Positions 8,221 through 17,251 of a stretch of 64,000 nucleotides of DNA are shown here, piece by piece. Source of the stretch: Nonomuraea angiospora (lineage in GTDB: Bacteria; Actinomycetota; Actinomycetes; Streptosporangiales; Streptosporangiaceae); NCBI RefSeq assembly GCF_014873145.1, contig NZ_JADBEK010000001.1:10974001-11038000 (forward strand), written 5' to 3'. How positions within the stretch are numbered: the stretch's first letter is position 1; each line of letters starts with the position of its first letter. The notes beneath the pieces were generated by a model. It made no database searches. It was not told the DNA's origin and saw only the letters and a list, made by a program, of their open reading frames with translations. A program made the position numbers and the translations under genes.

Positions 8221-9102
8221 TCATCCCTTGGTCGCGCCGGCGGTCAGCCCGGCGACCAGGAAGCGCTGGGAGAAGAGGAACACCAGCAGCACGGGAGCGA
8301 TGGACAGCAGGGTCGCCAGGACGAGCTCGGGCGGCTGCACCTCGGCGTTGGCGCCGACGACGGGGTTGAACGTGGGGGTCGCGGCCAGCATCTGCGTGAG
8401 CCCGACCTGCATGGGGTAGTTGTCGCTGTCCGGCAGCATCACGTACGGCAGGAAGAAGTTGTTCCAGTTCGTCACGAAGCTGAAGAACGCGACCAGCGCG
8501 ACCACCGGCTTGGCCAGCGGCAGCGCCACCCGCAGGAACGTCGCGCCCTCCCCGCACCCGTCCAGCCGCGCCGCGTCGAGCAGCTCGCCGGGGACGCTGG
8601 TGGAGAAGTAGATGTACGTCAGGTAGACGCCGAACGGGAAGAACGACATCGGCAGCACGACCGACGCCGCCTGGTTGACCAGGCCGACGTAGCTGAGCTC
8701 CAGGAAGATCGGCAGCACCAGCGCGGTCCCCGGCATGAGCATCACGACCAGCGTGACGATCAGCAGCAGCCGCCGGCCGGTGAAGCTCATGAGCGCCATC
8801 GCGTAGCCGGCGGGGATGCTGACCAGCAGGGTCAGCGCCACGGAGAACGCGGAGTACGCGACGGAATTGCCCATCCAGGTCAGCACGGCGCCGTCCTGGA
8901 AGGACATGAGGTGCTGCCAGTTGGTGACGAGCGAGCCGAGCGAGCCGGGCGACAGCGGGTTCCCGTGGATCAGGTCGGCCGGGCTCTTGGTCGAGGCGAG
9001 CAGCAGCCACAGCATGGGCAGGACGAAGAAGACCGCGAAGACCAGCAGGAACGCGCTTATGAGCACTTTCGCGACAGCCCGCGCGGGGTCAGTCCGTGTC
9101 AA
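8221..9102 (-). CDS. carbohydrate ABC transporter permease (MalG type)
   Basis: A 293-aa inner-membrane permease with six predicted helices. The EAA loop is ELLDAARLDGCGEGATFLRV, which contacts the ATPase. The start is TTG at 9102, supported by GGGGAGG five nt upstream; it overlaps the end of the preceding permease gene by 14 nt. The stop overlaps a possible ATG of the next gene (TCAT at 8221-8224), showing translational coupling. No ATPase is encoded here, as is usual for actinobacterial sugar importers that share an MsiK-type ATPase. Confidence 0.95.
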   Translation of the reverse strand: MTRTDPARAVAKVLISAFLLVFAVFFVLPMLWLLLASTKSPADLIHGNPLSPGSLGSLVTNWQHLMSFQDGAVLTWMGNSVAYSAFSVALTLLVSIPAGYAMALMSFTGRRLLLIVTLVVMLMPGTALVLPIFLELSYVGLVNQAASVVLPMSFFPFGVYLTYIYFSTSVPGELLDAARLDGCGEGATFLRVALPLAKPVVALVAFFSFVTNWNNFFLPYVMLPDSDNYPMQVGLTQMLAATPTFNPVVGANAEVQPPELVLATLLSIAPVLLVFLFSQRFLVAGLTAGATKG

Positions 9103-9961
9103 AGAGACCTCCCCGAGCGACGAACAGCCCGGCGCAGCACAGCGCCACGATGAGTAGGTCGACGGCGATCGCCGCGGAGCCGTTGAAGTCGTTCTGGTTG
9201 AAGGCGTACAGGTACGCGAGCTGGTTGATCGAGTAGTCGTTGCCCACCACGCCGAAGCTGGCCTGGGAGACGAGCTGCGGCTCGACGAAGAGCTGCGTGC
9301 CCGCCGCCAGGGACAGGATCAGCATGTAGACGATCCACTTGCGCAGCATCGGCAGCTGCACCCGCAGCGCGATCTTCACCGGCCCGGCGCCGTCCACCCG
9401 GGCGGCCTCCATGATCTGGTGGGGGATCGTGTTCAGCGCGCCGTACATGACCACGATCCAGCCGCCCGCGCCGGTCCAGAACGCGATCAGGGTGAAGATC
9501 CACGGCAGGTGACCCGGCGAGATCACCTGCACGAAGGTCTCGCCCCAGAGCGCGCGGACGAGGTCGTCCACCGGGCTCACGGACGGGTCCAGCATGAACA
9601 GCCAGAGCAGCACGCTCGACGCGCCCGCCAGCGCGCCGGGGACGTAGTAGACGAACCGCAGCGCGGCCCGCGACCAGCCCGCGGTGAGCCGGTGGACCAG
9701 CAGCGCGAGCAGCAGGACCAGCACGGTCAGGGTGACCAGCCAGAGCACGAGGTAGGTGGCCACGTGCTCGACGGCGGCCAGGAACCGGAAGTCCTGCGCG
9801 GTCCTGACGAAGTTGTCGAAACCGGTGAAGACCCCGCGGGCGTCGGTGAAGGCGAGGTTGAGCGCGTACACCGTGGGCACGATGCCGAACGCGACCAGCA
9901 GTACCACGTACCCGGAGACGAAGACGTGCCCGGCGGAGAGCCGCAGTCTCGATCCGGTCAC
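9089..9961 (-). CDS. carbohydrate ABC transporter permease (MalF type)
   Basis: A 290-aa permease with N-terminal GHVFVSGYVVLLVAFGIVPT as the first helix and the EAA-loop sequence IMEAARVDGAGPVKIALRVQ. The GTG at 9961 overlaps the stop of the lipoprotein gene as GTGA and is the natural coupled start; a start at 10015 would add non-conserved residues that overlap the upstream gene. It forms the heterodimeric channel with the 8221-9102 product. Confidence 0.94.
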   Translation of the reverse strand: MTGSRLRLSAGHVFVSGYVVLLVAFGIVPTVYALNLAFTDARGVFTGFDNFVRTAQDFRFLAAVEHVATYLVLWLVTLTVLVLLLALLVHRLTAGWSRAALRFVYYVPGALAGASSVLLWLFMLDPSVSPVDDLVRALWGETFVQVISPGHLPWIFTLIAFWTGAGGWIVVMYGALNTIPHQIMEAARVDGAGPVKIALRVQLPMLRKWIVYMLILSLAAGTQLFVEPQLVSQASFGVVGNDYSINQLAYLYAFNQNDFNGSAAIAVDLLIVALCCAGLFVARGGLFDTD

Positions 9962-11307
9962 TTGGTGACCTGGTAGCCGAAGACCTGGGCCTGCTGCTCG
10001 ATGGCCGTCTGCCACTCAGGCAGCAGCGACTCGACCGTCTTGCCGGCGGTCTGCCCGGGGATGACGGTCTTGGCCCAGACCGCCTCCTGGCTGAACTCGG
10101 GCGAGCCCCAGCCGGACCACACCTGCCCGGCCGCGGCCGAGATCGGGCCGGCCAGATCGCCGGCGTAGTAGCCGCTGTCCTGCTGCTTCTTGATCCACTT
10201 GGTCGCGGCGGGCGCGTACGCGGGATAGCCGGGGGAGAGCTCGACCTGGTACGCGTCGGCCGTGGCGACCCAGCCGATGAAGTCCTTGGCGGCGTCGAGG
10301 CGCGCGCTGTGCCGCGACAGCCACCAGGTGCCGCCGCCGACGTTGCCGGTCACCGGCGTGCTCTGGTCCGACCAGCGCAGGGCGTCGCCCACGGCCAGCT
10401 CGCCCTTCGGCGTCTTGAGCGTGCCCTGGAAGACCGCGCCGCCGTACCACGCCGGGCCGGGCAGCATGAGCACCTTGTCGCCCTGGCTCTTGGCGAACTC
10501 GGGGCCGAACAGGGACAGCATCGACATGGTCTTGTTCGCGACGAGCTTGTCCATCATCTTGGCGGCGCGCACGCACTTGGGGTCGGTGGCCTTGACGGTG
10601 ATGGCCTTGGGTCCGGTGACCTGGTTGGCCGGGCACTCGCCGCCCCACATGTAGATCTCCGGCGCCCACGCGTCACCGGCCGTGCCGATGATGTAGCCGG
10701 GGTGCTCGGCGGCCACCTTCTCGCCCAGCGCCTGGTACTCCTCCCAGGTGGTGGGCAGCGTGTAGCCGAACTTGTCGAACAGCTTCTTGTTGTACCAGAG
10801 CACGACCTGGGCCAGGTCGTTGCGCAGGCAGTAGACCGTGCCGTCCACGGTGCACACGTCGAGCGCGCCCTTGGCGAAGCCGCTCAGCGTGGCGTCGTCG
10901 AGCAGGCCCTTGTTGAGCGGGGCGACGAACGCGTTGTCGCCCTGCGAGGCCCAGGACGCGGTGTTGTTGTCCGTGGTGAACACGACGTCCGGCCAGCCCT
11001 CGCCGGCCCGGTCGAACAGCTGCACCTTGGTCTTGAGCGTGTTGGAGCCGTTGGCGTTGCCGTCGTAGGTGACGATGTCCAGCTGCACGTCGGGGTGTGC
11101 CTTCTGGTACGCCTTCGCGGCGTCGAGCCGGGTGGAGTCCACCCACACCAGCAGCTTGCCGGCCTTCTGCTCGGCGGGGGCGAAGCCGTACTGCGACCCG
11201 GCGGAGCCGGTCGGCTTCGCCTGGGTCGGGGCGTTCGGGGGAGCGCAGGCCGCGACGGCGAGCAGGGCCGCTGCCGCGGTGACCGCCAGGTGGGTGCGTC
11301 GTCTCAT
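9958..11307 (-). CDS. sugar ABC transporter substrate-binding lipoprotein
   Basis: A 449-aa extracellular solute-binding protein (family 1). The signal peptide MRRRTHLAVTAAAALLAVAAC ends in a lipobox with Cys21 as lipidation site. Typical features follow: WPDVVFTTDNNTASWA, LRNDLAQVVLWYNKKLFDKF, and LPGPAWYGGAVF. The ATG at 11307 is preceded by AAGGAAG; an upstream in-frame ATG at 11325 lacks a better site. First gene of a four-gene operon (binding protein, two permeases, putative sugar-cleaving enzyme), divergent from a GntR regulator. Ligand unknown. Confidence 0.95.
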   Translation of the reverse strand: MRRRTHLAVTAAAALLAVAACAPPNAPTQAKPTGSAGSQYGFAPAEQKAGKLLVWVDSTRLDAAKAYQKAHPDVQLDIVTYDGNANGSNTLKTKVQLFDRAGEGWPDVVFTTDNNTASWASQGDNAFVAPLNKGLLDDATLSGFAKGALDVCTVDGTVYCLRNDLAQVVLWYNKKLFDKFGYTLPTTWEEYQALGEKVAAEHPGYIIGTAGDAWAPEIYMWGGECPANQVTGPKAITVKATDPKCVRAAKMMDKLVANKTMSMLSLFGPEFAKSQGDKVLMLPGPAWYGGAVFQGTLKTPKGELAVGDALRWSDQSTPVTGNVGGGTWWLSRHSARLDAAKDFIGWVATADAYQVELSPGYPAYAPAATKWIKKQQDSGYYAGDLAGPISAAAGQVWSGWGSPEFSQEAVWAKTVIPGQTAGKTVESLLPEWQTAIEQQAQVFGYQVTK

Positions 11308-11369
11308 GGGGCTTCCTTCGGACAAGGCGGCTTGAGGTACGTAAACGCCGTGTTTCCGGATATGACATC

Positions 11370-11384
11370 ATACGTGTGACGTAT
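11370..11384. promoter_or_regulatory. palindrome ATACGT-GTG-ACGTAT, probable GntR operator
   Basis: A perfect 6-bp-arm palindrome with a 3-nt centre lies midway between the divergent lipoprotein gene and the GntR gene, in a locally AT-rich stretch. FadR-subfamily GntR proteins commonly bind such short palindromes, so this is a good candidate site for controlling the sugar operon and the regulator itself. Confidence 0.65.
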
Positions 11385-11431
11385 TCACAATGCCCTACAC
11401 TGAAGGGCGTTCAGGCGGACGGGAGGATGCG

Positions 11432-12193
11432 TTGACTCAGCACGCGACTACAGGGCCGTGGGATTCGCAGCCGCCCGAGCGGGCCGGCAAGCGGCCACCG
11501 CGCCGGGTCCGCGGGGCCAAACTGGGCACCACCGTGGTCGAGCAGCTGGTCGACGACATCGTGCGCGGGGCGCTGCCGCCCGGCACGGCGCTCCCGCCCG
11601 AGGCCGACCTCTGCGAGGAGTTCGGGGTCAGCCGGACCGTCATCCGCGAGTCGGTCAAGGTGATCCAGGAGAAGGGCCTGGTCAGGATCGAGCACGGCCG
11701 CGGCACCCAGGTCACCGACCCCCGGCAGTGGAACCTGCTCGACGACGTCGTGCTCACCGCCGTCATCGCGCACGACGAGAACGTGACGTTCCTGGACGAG
11801 CTGGTGTCCGTGCGCACCGCGCTGGAGGCCGAGATGGCCGCGGCCGCCGCCCTGGCGCGCACCCCCGGCGACGAGGAGCGCATCGGCGCCGAGCTGGCGG
11901 TCATGCGGGCCAACCTCGCCTCCACGCCCGACTTCGCCGCCGCCGACGTGCGCTTCCACGACATGATCATGGCCGCGTCGGGCAACCGGCTGGGGCGGGC
12001 CATCGTCAACAGCATCCACGACAAGGCCCGTACGAGCATGCTCTACCACGGCGAGTACAACGAGGCCGTGATGCGCCAGACGCTGGCCGAGCACCAGGCC
12101 ATCAAGGACGCGATCGCGGCCGGCGACCCGGAGGGGGCGGCGGCCGCGATGCGCAGGCACATCACCGACTCCTGGAACCGCCGCCGCCCGTAA
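11432..12193 (+). CDS. GntR-family regulator, FadR/FCD subfamily
   Basis: A 253-aa regulator: winged helix at about 35-100 (VVEQLVDDIVRGALPPGTAL, then DLCEEFGVSRTVIRESVKVI) and an all-helical FCD ligand-binding domain (FHDMIMAASGNRLGRAIV, then EHQAIKDAIAAGDPEGAAAA). The TTG at 11432 is favoured because GGGAGG (11421-11426) is five nt upstream; an ATG at 11390 is the longer alternative. The ligand is probably a sugar or sugar acid derived from the substrate of the divergent ABC importer. Confidence 0.92.
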   Translation: MTQHATTGPWDSQPPERAGKRPPRRVRGAKLGTTVVEQLVDDIVRGALPPGTALPPEADLCEEFGVSRTVIRESVKVIQEKGLVRIEHGRGTQVTDPRQWNLLDDVVLTAVIAHDENVTFLDELVSVRTALEAEMAAAAALARTPGDEERIGAELAVMRANLASTPDFAAADVRFHDMIMAASGNRLGRAIVNSIHDKARTSMLYHGEYNEAVMRQTLAEHQAIKDAIAAGDPEGAAAAMRRHITDSWNRRRP

Positions 12194-12259
12194 CAAGTCC
12201 TGACGCCATAGATCCGCGGGTCCGGCTCCATCTGGACGGGTGAGACCAGAGGAGAGCCT

Positions 12260-12774
12260 TTGCACCCCGACCAGCAGCGAGATTTCACCGAGTTCGTCGC
12301 CCGGCTGCCGGAGAACACCCCCGAGCAGCTGCGGGTCGTCCGCGAGTGCATGCCCAACGGCGGTCCCGTCCACAACATGGACGGCAACCGGCGCCTGCCC
12401 GAGCAGGGCTCGGTCGAGGACTTCCGGGTGCTGGCCGAATACCGGGACAAGAAGGGCATGACCGCCCTGGTCGGCAGCCTCGCCGGCTTCGTCCTGTGCA
12501 CCCCGACCACGCAGAAGGACATGGCGGAGCGGGCGATCTTCACCTACTGGGGGTTCAAGCCGCCCGGGGACCTGACCGGCTTCCAGGGGGATCTCCAGGC
12601 GGACGCGTACACCTCGCACACGCATTCGTACGCGACGGGGCCGCAGCGGATCCAGCACGACGACGCCTACCGGGTCGTCGTCGGCCGGGTCACCTCGGGC
12701 GTGCGCAGGACCAGGTGCTGGGGCGGCAGGAGGACGTGGCGTTCGGCCCCCTGGGGCGGGGGAGCGGCTACTGA
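12260..12774 (+). pseudogene. hypothetical protein with a probable C-terminal frameshift
   Basis: Starts at TTG 12260 behind AGAGGAGAG. The first about 145 codons (MHPDQQRDFTEFVARLPEN..., ending near DDAYRVVVGRV) have strongly G/C-biased third positions. After about 12690 this frame becomes Arg/Trp/Gly-rich, while the frame one base back reads cleanly as QVLGRQEDVAFGPLGRGSGY to a TGA at 12774, with every third base G or C. This suggests a single-base deletion between about 12690 and 12708. No family recognised. A sequencing error is possible. Confidence 0.5.
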
Positions 12775-12926
12775 GGTGGTCGGCAAAAAGTTCGTGCGGA
12801 CGTCCGCGACACGCCGTAGCGAACCGCTCTTTGCTGCCATTAGTGGGCACTTTTCGACGTAACTCGACATAAGAGGTCCGTGTCGGGTTCAGGGAGGGTT
12901 GGAAGGGCCGGGCCGGAGGAGCGCTC

Positions 12927-13787
12927 ATGTACCGTCTGCTGGGTGCCGTCGTCATCACCGCACTGGCCGTCATGGCGAGGCCCGCCCATGCCGCGCCGTG
13001 GGAGGTCGACAACATCGCGCATCGGGGCGGATCCGGGTACGCGCCCGAGAACACCATCGTGGCCTGCGAGGTGGCCAGGGCGCAGCGGGCCACCATGTGC
13101 GAGTACGACGTCCAGCAGACGAAGGACCGCCGGCTCATCCTGATGCACGACCAGACGCTGGCCCGCACCACCGACGTCGAGCAGGTCTTCCCCGGCCGGT
13201 CCCCCTGGAAGGTCTCCGACTTCACGCTCGCGGACATCCAGCGCCTGGACGCCGGCTCGTGGTTCTCCTCCCAGTTCCAGGGCGAGAAGGTGCCCACCCT
13301 GGAGCAGGGACTGCGGGAGATGAGCAGGAGCGGGGTCGGGATGCTGCTGGAGATCAAGCACGATCCGGCCAGCCCGGACATCGACGAACGGGTGGCCGCC
13401 GAGCTGAGGAAGTACCGATCCCTGTGGAAGGGCAAGCGGCTGGCCCTGCAGGCGTACAACTGGGAGTCGATGCGGAACCTGCACGAGATGATGCCCGACC
13501 TCCCCGTCGCCTTGATGGGCAAGCCGGACGCCTCCCGGCTGGAGGACCTGGCCGGGTTCGCCGCCGCGGTCACGGTGCCGCACAGCGGCCTCACCGCGGC
13601 CTACGTCAGGCAGGTCCACGAGCACGGCATGCGGGTCTACACGTGGACGACCGACCGGCGGGCCGTCATCCGCCGCCTCATGTCGTACGGCGTGGACGGC
13701 ATCATGACCGGGCGGCCCGACCAGATCGACGCCGTCAAGCGCCGGGCGATGCGCGTGGTCATGAGGGCCGGCCGAGGCCGGCTATGA
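12927..13787 (+). CDS. secreted glycerophosphodiester phosphodiesterase
   Basis: A 286-aa protein with a signal peptide (MYRLLGAVVITALAVMARPA, cleavage near AHA-AP) followed by a GDPD TIM barrel. Motifs: IAHRGGSGYAPENT with catalytic His32, then CEYDVQQTKDRRLILMHDQT giving the metal-binding Glu/Asp and second His. It should release glycerol-3-phosphate and an alcohol from phosphodiesters outside the cell. The ATG is preceded by GGAGGA at 12915-12920. It has its own downstream hairpin terminator at 13882-13903. Confidence 0.93.
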   Translation: MYRLLGAVVITALAVMARPAHAAPWEVDNIAHRGGSGYAPENTIVACEVARAQRATMCEYDVQQTKDRRLILMHDQTLARTTDVEQVFPGRSPWKVSDFTLADIQRLDAGSWFSSQFQGEKVPTLEQGLREMSRSGVGMLLEIKHDPASPDIDERVAAELRKYRSLWKGKRLALQAYNWESMRNLHEMMPDLPVALMGKPDASRLEDLAGFAAAVTVPHSGLTAAYVRQVHEHGMRVYTWTTDRRAVIRRLMSYGVDGIMTGRPDQIDAVKRRAMRVVMRAGRGRL

Positions 13788-13881
13788 GGTCGTCGCCGGA
13801 CGCCGCGAGCCGGTGCTCGATGACGGTCGCGCGTTGCCCGGCGCGGAGCGGCACGCCTCCGGTCCGCTGACGCCGCCCGCG

Positions 13882-13903
13882 CGGTGCCGCCTGCACGGCA
13901 CCG
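13882..13903. terminator. hairpin between convergent genes
   Basis: CGGTGCCG (13882-13889) and CGGCACCG (13896-13903) form an 8-bp stem with a 6-nt loop, about 95 nt beyond the GDPD stop and 105 nt beyond the convergent MarR gene's stop. No U-tract follows, as is common for high-GC actinomycete terminators. Confidence 0.6.
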
Positions 13904-14008
13904 TTCGCGATGCCGTCCGCATGGCGGCACCCGTCTGAAGCCGCTTGCACGGCTCTCCCGCACGACGCACGCGCCGGTCGAAGGCGGCGGACGCGGCCGG
14001 GGCGGGGG

Positions 14009-14440
14009 TCAGTGTTCGATGCTGGCGTTGAAGTGGGCCAGGCCCCGGGCGAACGCGGCCAGCTCCTCAGGGGTCCAGTCCTTCAGGACCGTGGCCAGGC
14101 CGTGCAGCCGGTACTCCCGCTCCCCGCCCACCCGCCGCACCCCCTCCTCGGTGATGCGGAGCTTGCGGGCCATCCCGCCCTCGGGGTCGGGGATGCGCTC
14201 GGCGAGCCCGTCGCGGAGCAGGACGGCGGTCTGCCGGTTGACGGTGGAGGTGTCGAGGCTGAACGCCTGCGCGAGCTGGCCGATCGACATCGGCCCCTCG
14301 GCCTCCAGCCGGCTGAGCAGGATGTAGCTGCTGCCGCGCTCCAGCCGGCGTTCCGAGGCGGGCGCGGCCGACGACGCCAGCTCCTTGTATCGGCCTATGA
14401 GCATGAGCTCGCGCTCGATGTCAACGATCTCCTCGCGCAT
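14009..14440 (-). CDS. MarR-family transcriptional regulator
   Basis: A 143-aa MarR winged-helix protein. The recognition helix region reads MSIGQLAQAFSLDTSTVNRQ and the wing DGLAERIPDPEGGMARKLRI. The ATG at 14440 has a strong GGGGAGG five nt upstream; the longer start at 14515 would run across the operator region. It is divergent from an MFS drug-efflux gene and probably represses both through the palindromes at 14475-14517. Confidence 0.94.
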   Translation of the reverse strand: MREEIVDIERELMLIGRYKELASSAAPASERRLERGSSYILLSRLEAEGPMSIGQLAQAFSLDTSTVNRQTAVLLRDGLAERIPDPEGGMARKLRITEEGVRRVGGEREYRLHGLATVLKDWTPEELAAFARGLAHFNASIEH

Positions 14441-14474
14441 GAATACCTCCCCACGGCGGTCAGAATATCCCTCT

Positions 14475-14517
14475 ATATGGTGATGTGTAGGATACATACC
14501 ATATGCATCGTGCATAT
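14475..14517. promoter_or_regulatory. overlapping palindromes in the MarR/MFS divergent promoter
   Basis: ATATGCA (14501-14507) and TGCATAT (14511-14517) form a perfect 7-bp inverted repeat with a 3-nt centre, typical of a MarR operator. A wider repeat, ATATGGT (14475-14481) with ACCATAT (14498-14504), overlaps it. Both are in the AT-rich segment between the two gene starts, where they would cover both promoters. Confidence 0.7.
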
Positions 14518-14542
14518 AATTCTGCGAGATACGGGAGAACTC

Positions 14543-15991
14543 ATGAGTTCAACGCGTGCCGCACCGTCCAGTGGAGCGATCATCAGCGTGCTGGCGGCGG
14601 CGGGCATCACGGTCTCGCTGATGCAGACCCTGATGGTGCCGCTGATCGCGACCCTGCCGATCCTCCTGCACACCACGGCCGCCAACGCCTTCTGGGCCAT
14701 CACCGCGACCCTCCTGGCCGGCGCGGTCGCCATGCCCGTCTCGGGGCGCCTGGGAGACCTGTACGGCAAGCGCCGCGTCATGATCGTCAGCGCGGTCCTG
14801 CTGGCCGTCGGCTCCCTGGTGTGCGCCCCCGCCAACTCGCTGGCCCCCATGGTGATCGGCCGCGCGCTGCAGGGGTTCGGGATGGGCGTCATCCCGCTGG
14901 GCATCGCCATCATGCGCGACGTGCTGCCGCCGCAGCGGCTCGGCTCGGCCATCGGCCTGATGAGCTCCTCGCTCGGCGTGGGCGGAGCGCTCGGCCTGCC
15001 CGCCGCCGCGTTCGTCGCCCAGTACGTGAGCTGGCACGCGCTGTTCTGGGGAGCCGCCGCGCTCGGCGTGGTGATGAGCGTGCTGATCTTCATCATCGTG
15101 CCCGAGTCGCCGGTCAAGTCGCCGGGGCGCTTCGACTTCGTGGGAGCGGCGGGGCTGGCGGCCGGCCTGGTCCTGTTCCTGCTACCGGTCTCCAAGGGCA
15201 GCGACTGGGGCTGGACGAGCGCCATCACGCTCGGCATGTTCGCCGCCTCGGCGGTGATCCTGCTGCTGTGGGGCTGGTGGGAGCTGCGCGTGTCCGCTCC
15301 CCTGATCGACCTGCGCACCAGCGCGCGCCGCCAGGTGCTGCTGACGAACCTGGCCTCCATCGTCATCGGCTTCGGCATGTACGCGATGTCGCTGATCACG
15401 CCGCAGCTCCTGCAACTGCCCGAGGCCACCGGCTACGGCCTGGGCCGCTCGATGGTCGAGGCCGGGCTGTGGATGGCCCCGGCCGGGCTGGTCATGATGG
15501 CGATCTCGCCGGTGGCCGCCCGCCTGTCGGGGGCTCGCGGGCCCAAGACGTCCCTGCTGCTCGGGACGCTCGTCATCGCCTCCGGCTACCTCCTGGCCCT
15601 GGTCCTGATGGGGCACGCGTGGGGCGTCCTGATCTTCTCGGCCGTGGTCAGCGCCGGGATCGGCTTCGCGTACGCGGCCATGCCGTCCATCATCATGAGC
15701 GCCGTGCCGCGTACCGAGACGGCCGCCGCCAACGGGCTCAACAGCCTGATGCGCTCGATCGGCACGTCCTGTGCCAGTGCCGTGCTCGGGGCGGTCCTGG
15801 CCAACCTGACGATCACGTTCGGGTCCGTGACGCTGCCGTCCGAGGCGGGGTTCCGCGCCGGCTTCCTCATCGGCGGCGGGGTCGCCCTGGTGGCGGCGCT
15901 CATCGTCCTGACCATCCCCGGCCGCCGGGCCGCGCAGCCGCAGCCGGCCGGCCTGCCCGCCGACGCCGACCAGCAAGTCCGCACCAGTTGA
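14543..15991 (+). CDS. MFS transporter, DHA2 (EmrB/QacA-like) drug efflux type
   Basis: A 482-aa membrane protein with about 14 predicted helices. The first helix contains ISVLAAAGITVSLMQTLMVP, motif A is GRLGDLYGKRRVMIV, and motif C-like Gly/Pro spacing occurs in SSLGVGGALGLPAAAF. It would export a hydrophobic compound using the proton gradient. The ATG at 14543 has CGGGAG just upstream; longer open frames extend far left through the regulator and are shadows. Divergent MarR gene suggests drug-inducible control. Ends at a perfect 36-bp palindrome. Confidence 0.93.
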   Translation: MSSTRAAPSSGAIISVLAAAGITVSLMQTLMVPLIATLPILLHTTAANAFWAITATLLAGAVAMPVSGRLGDLYGKRRVMIVSAVLLAVGSLVCAPANSLAPMVIGRALQGFGMGVIPLGIAIMRDVLPPQRLGSAIGLMSSSLGVGGALGLPAAAFVAQYVSWHALFWGAAALGVVMSVLIFIIVPESPVKSPGRFDFVGAAGLAAGLVLFLLPVSKGSDWGWTSAITLGMFAASAVILLLWGWWELRVSAPLIDLRTSARRQVLLTNLASIVIGFGMYAMSLITPQLLQLPEATGYGLGRSMVEAGLWMAPAGLVMMAISPVAARLSGARGPKTSLLLGTLVIASGYLLALVLMGHAWGVLIFSAVVSAGIGFAYAAMPSIIMSAVPRTETAAANGLNSLMRSIGTSCASAVLGAVLANLTITFGSVTLPSEAGFRAGFLIGGGVALVAALIVLTIPGRRAAQPQPAGLPADADQQVRTS

Positions 15992-15995
15992 GCCG

Positions 15996-16031
15996 CTGCT
16001 CCACCAGGGTGCCGGCACCCTGGTGGAGCAG
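15996..16031. terminator. perfect 36-bp palindrome between convergent genes
   Basis: The 18-bp half CTGCTCCACCAGGGTGCC is followed directly by its exact reverse complement, with no unpaired loop base in the sequence. It fills the 42-bp gap between the MFS stop (15991) and the convergent oxidoreductase stop (16034) and is best read as a bidirectional terminator. The lack of a spacer is unusual. Confidence 0.8.
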
Positions 16032-16033
16032 TC

Positions 16034-17245
16034 CTACGCCGTGCCGCCCAGCCGGCCGCGGAGCAGGCGGGCGGCCTTGGCCATGTTCCAGCCCAGCACC
16101 GCCGTGACCACGCCGTCGAGCCGGTAGAGGGCGACGAAGCGGTTCTGCTCGGGGTCGCCCTCGACCACGCTCACCTCCGCCTCGGGCGACGGCAGCCCGT
16201 GGACCTGGAGCTTGACGTCGTACTGGTCGGTCCAGAAGTACGGGACGGGCGCGTAGGCCAGGTCCTCGCCCAGGATGTTGGCGGCCACGACCTGGGCCTG
16301 CTCGACGGCGTTGGTCCGGTTCTCCAGCCGCAGCCGCCGGCCGAGCCCCTCGTGCTGCCAGGAGGCCACGTCGCCCACCGCGTAGACGCCGCCGGCGGCG
16401 CGGCAGCGCGAGTCGCACTCCACGCCGTCGCGCAGGGTCAGCCCGCTGTCGCCGAGCCACCCGGTCGCGGGGCGGGAGCCGATCGCCACCACCACCGCGT
16501 CGGCGGGCAGCAGCTCGCCGGAGGCCAGGCGTACCCCCGTGACCCGGCCGCTCTCGGAGGCCAGGCCCTCGACCGCGACGCCGAGCCGCAGCCGGACGCC
16601 GTGCTCGGCGTGCTTCCTGGTGAGCAGCGCGGCGGCCGGGTCGCCGAGCTGGTCGGCCAGGACCGCGCGGCCCAGGCCGACGAGGGTGACGTCCAGGCCG
16701 AGCCCGCGCGCGGTGGCGGCCACCTCCGCCCCCAGCACGCCCTCGCCCACGACGACGAGACGCGGCCCTTCGAGCAGGCGGGCGCGGAGCGCGAGCGCGT
16801 CGTCCAGGGTGCGCAGCACGTGGACGCCCGCCAGCCCGTCCTGGCCGGGCAGCCGGGACGGGGTCAGCCCGGTGGCCAGCACGACGGCCTGCGCGCGCAG
16901 GGTCCGCCCGGAGGCGGCGGACACCTCCCGCGCCTCGGGGTCCAGCCGGACCGCGGGGTCGCCGAGAAGGAACGTCGCGCCCAGCTTGTCCAGCTCGGTC
17001 TCGGCCCGCAGGTGCGCCCGCTCGCTCTCCCACGTGCCGGCCAGCACCTGCTTGGACAGCGGCGGGCGATCGTAGGGCGGGTGCGGCTCGGCGCCCAGGA
17101 CGGTCAGGCCACCCTGGTGGCCCTTGCGGCGCAGCGCCTCCGCGACGGCCAGGCCGCCGGCGGAGGCGCCCACGATCAGGACGTCCGTCAAGACCGCTCC
17201 AGGGCGATCGCGGAGGCCGGGGTCCGTGTCGACGGTGACGTTCAT
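16034..17245 (-). CDS. FAD-dependent ferredoxin reductase (BphA4-like)
   Basis: A 403-aa two-dinucleotide-fold flavoprotein. FAD site VLIVGASAGGLAVAEALRRK near the N-terminus, PYDRPPLSKQVLAG, NAD site LVVVGEGVLGAEVAATA (about 190), and the GVYAVGDVASW flavin motif (about 290). The C-terminal domain resembles the reductase_C of oxygenase reductases. It would pass electrons from NADH to a ferredoxin serving a P450 or dioxygenase. It lies 6 nt after the SDR stop and is part of the TetR-controlled operon. No ferredoxin gene is adjacent. Confidence 0.92.
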   Translation of the reverse strand: MNVTVDTDPGLRDRPGAVLTDVLIVGASAGGLAVAEALRRKGHQGGLTVLGAEPHPPYDRPPLSKQVLAGTWESERAHLRAETELDKLGATFLLGDPAVRLDPEAREVSAASGRTLRAQAVVLATGLTPSRLPGQDGLAGVHVLRTLDDALALRARLLEGPRLVVVGEGVLGAEVAATARGLGLDVTLVGLGRAVLADQLGDPAAALLTRKHAEHGVRLRLGVAVEGLASESGRVTGVRLASGELLPADAVVVAIGSRPATGWLGDSGLTLRDGVECDSRCRAAGGVYAVGDVASWQHEGLGRRLRLENRTNAVEQAQVVAANILGEDLAYAPVPYFWTDQYDVKLQVHGLPSPEAEVSVVEGDPEQNRFVALYRLDGVVTAVLGWNMAKAARLLRGRLGGTA

Positions 17246-17251
17246 CAGAGG

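Noticed and set aside
6299..9010. Leftward frame of 903 codons as one protein
   Set aside because: The first 270 codons overlap the MalG-type permease in the wrong frame; the real gene starts at 8200 (or 8224).
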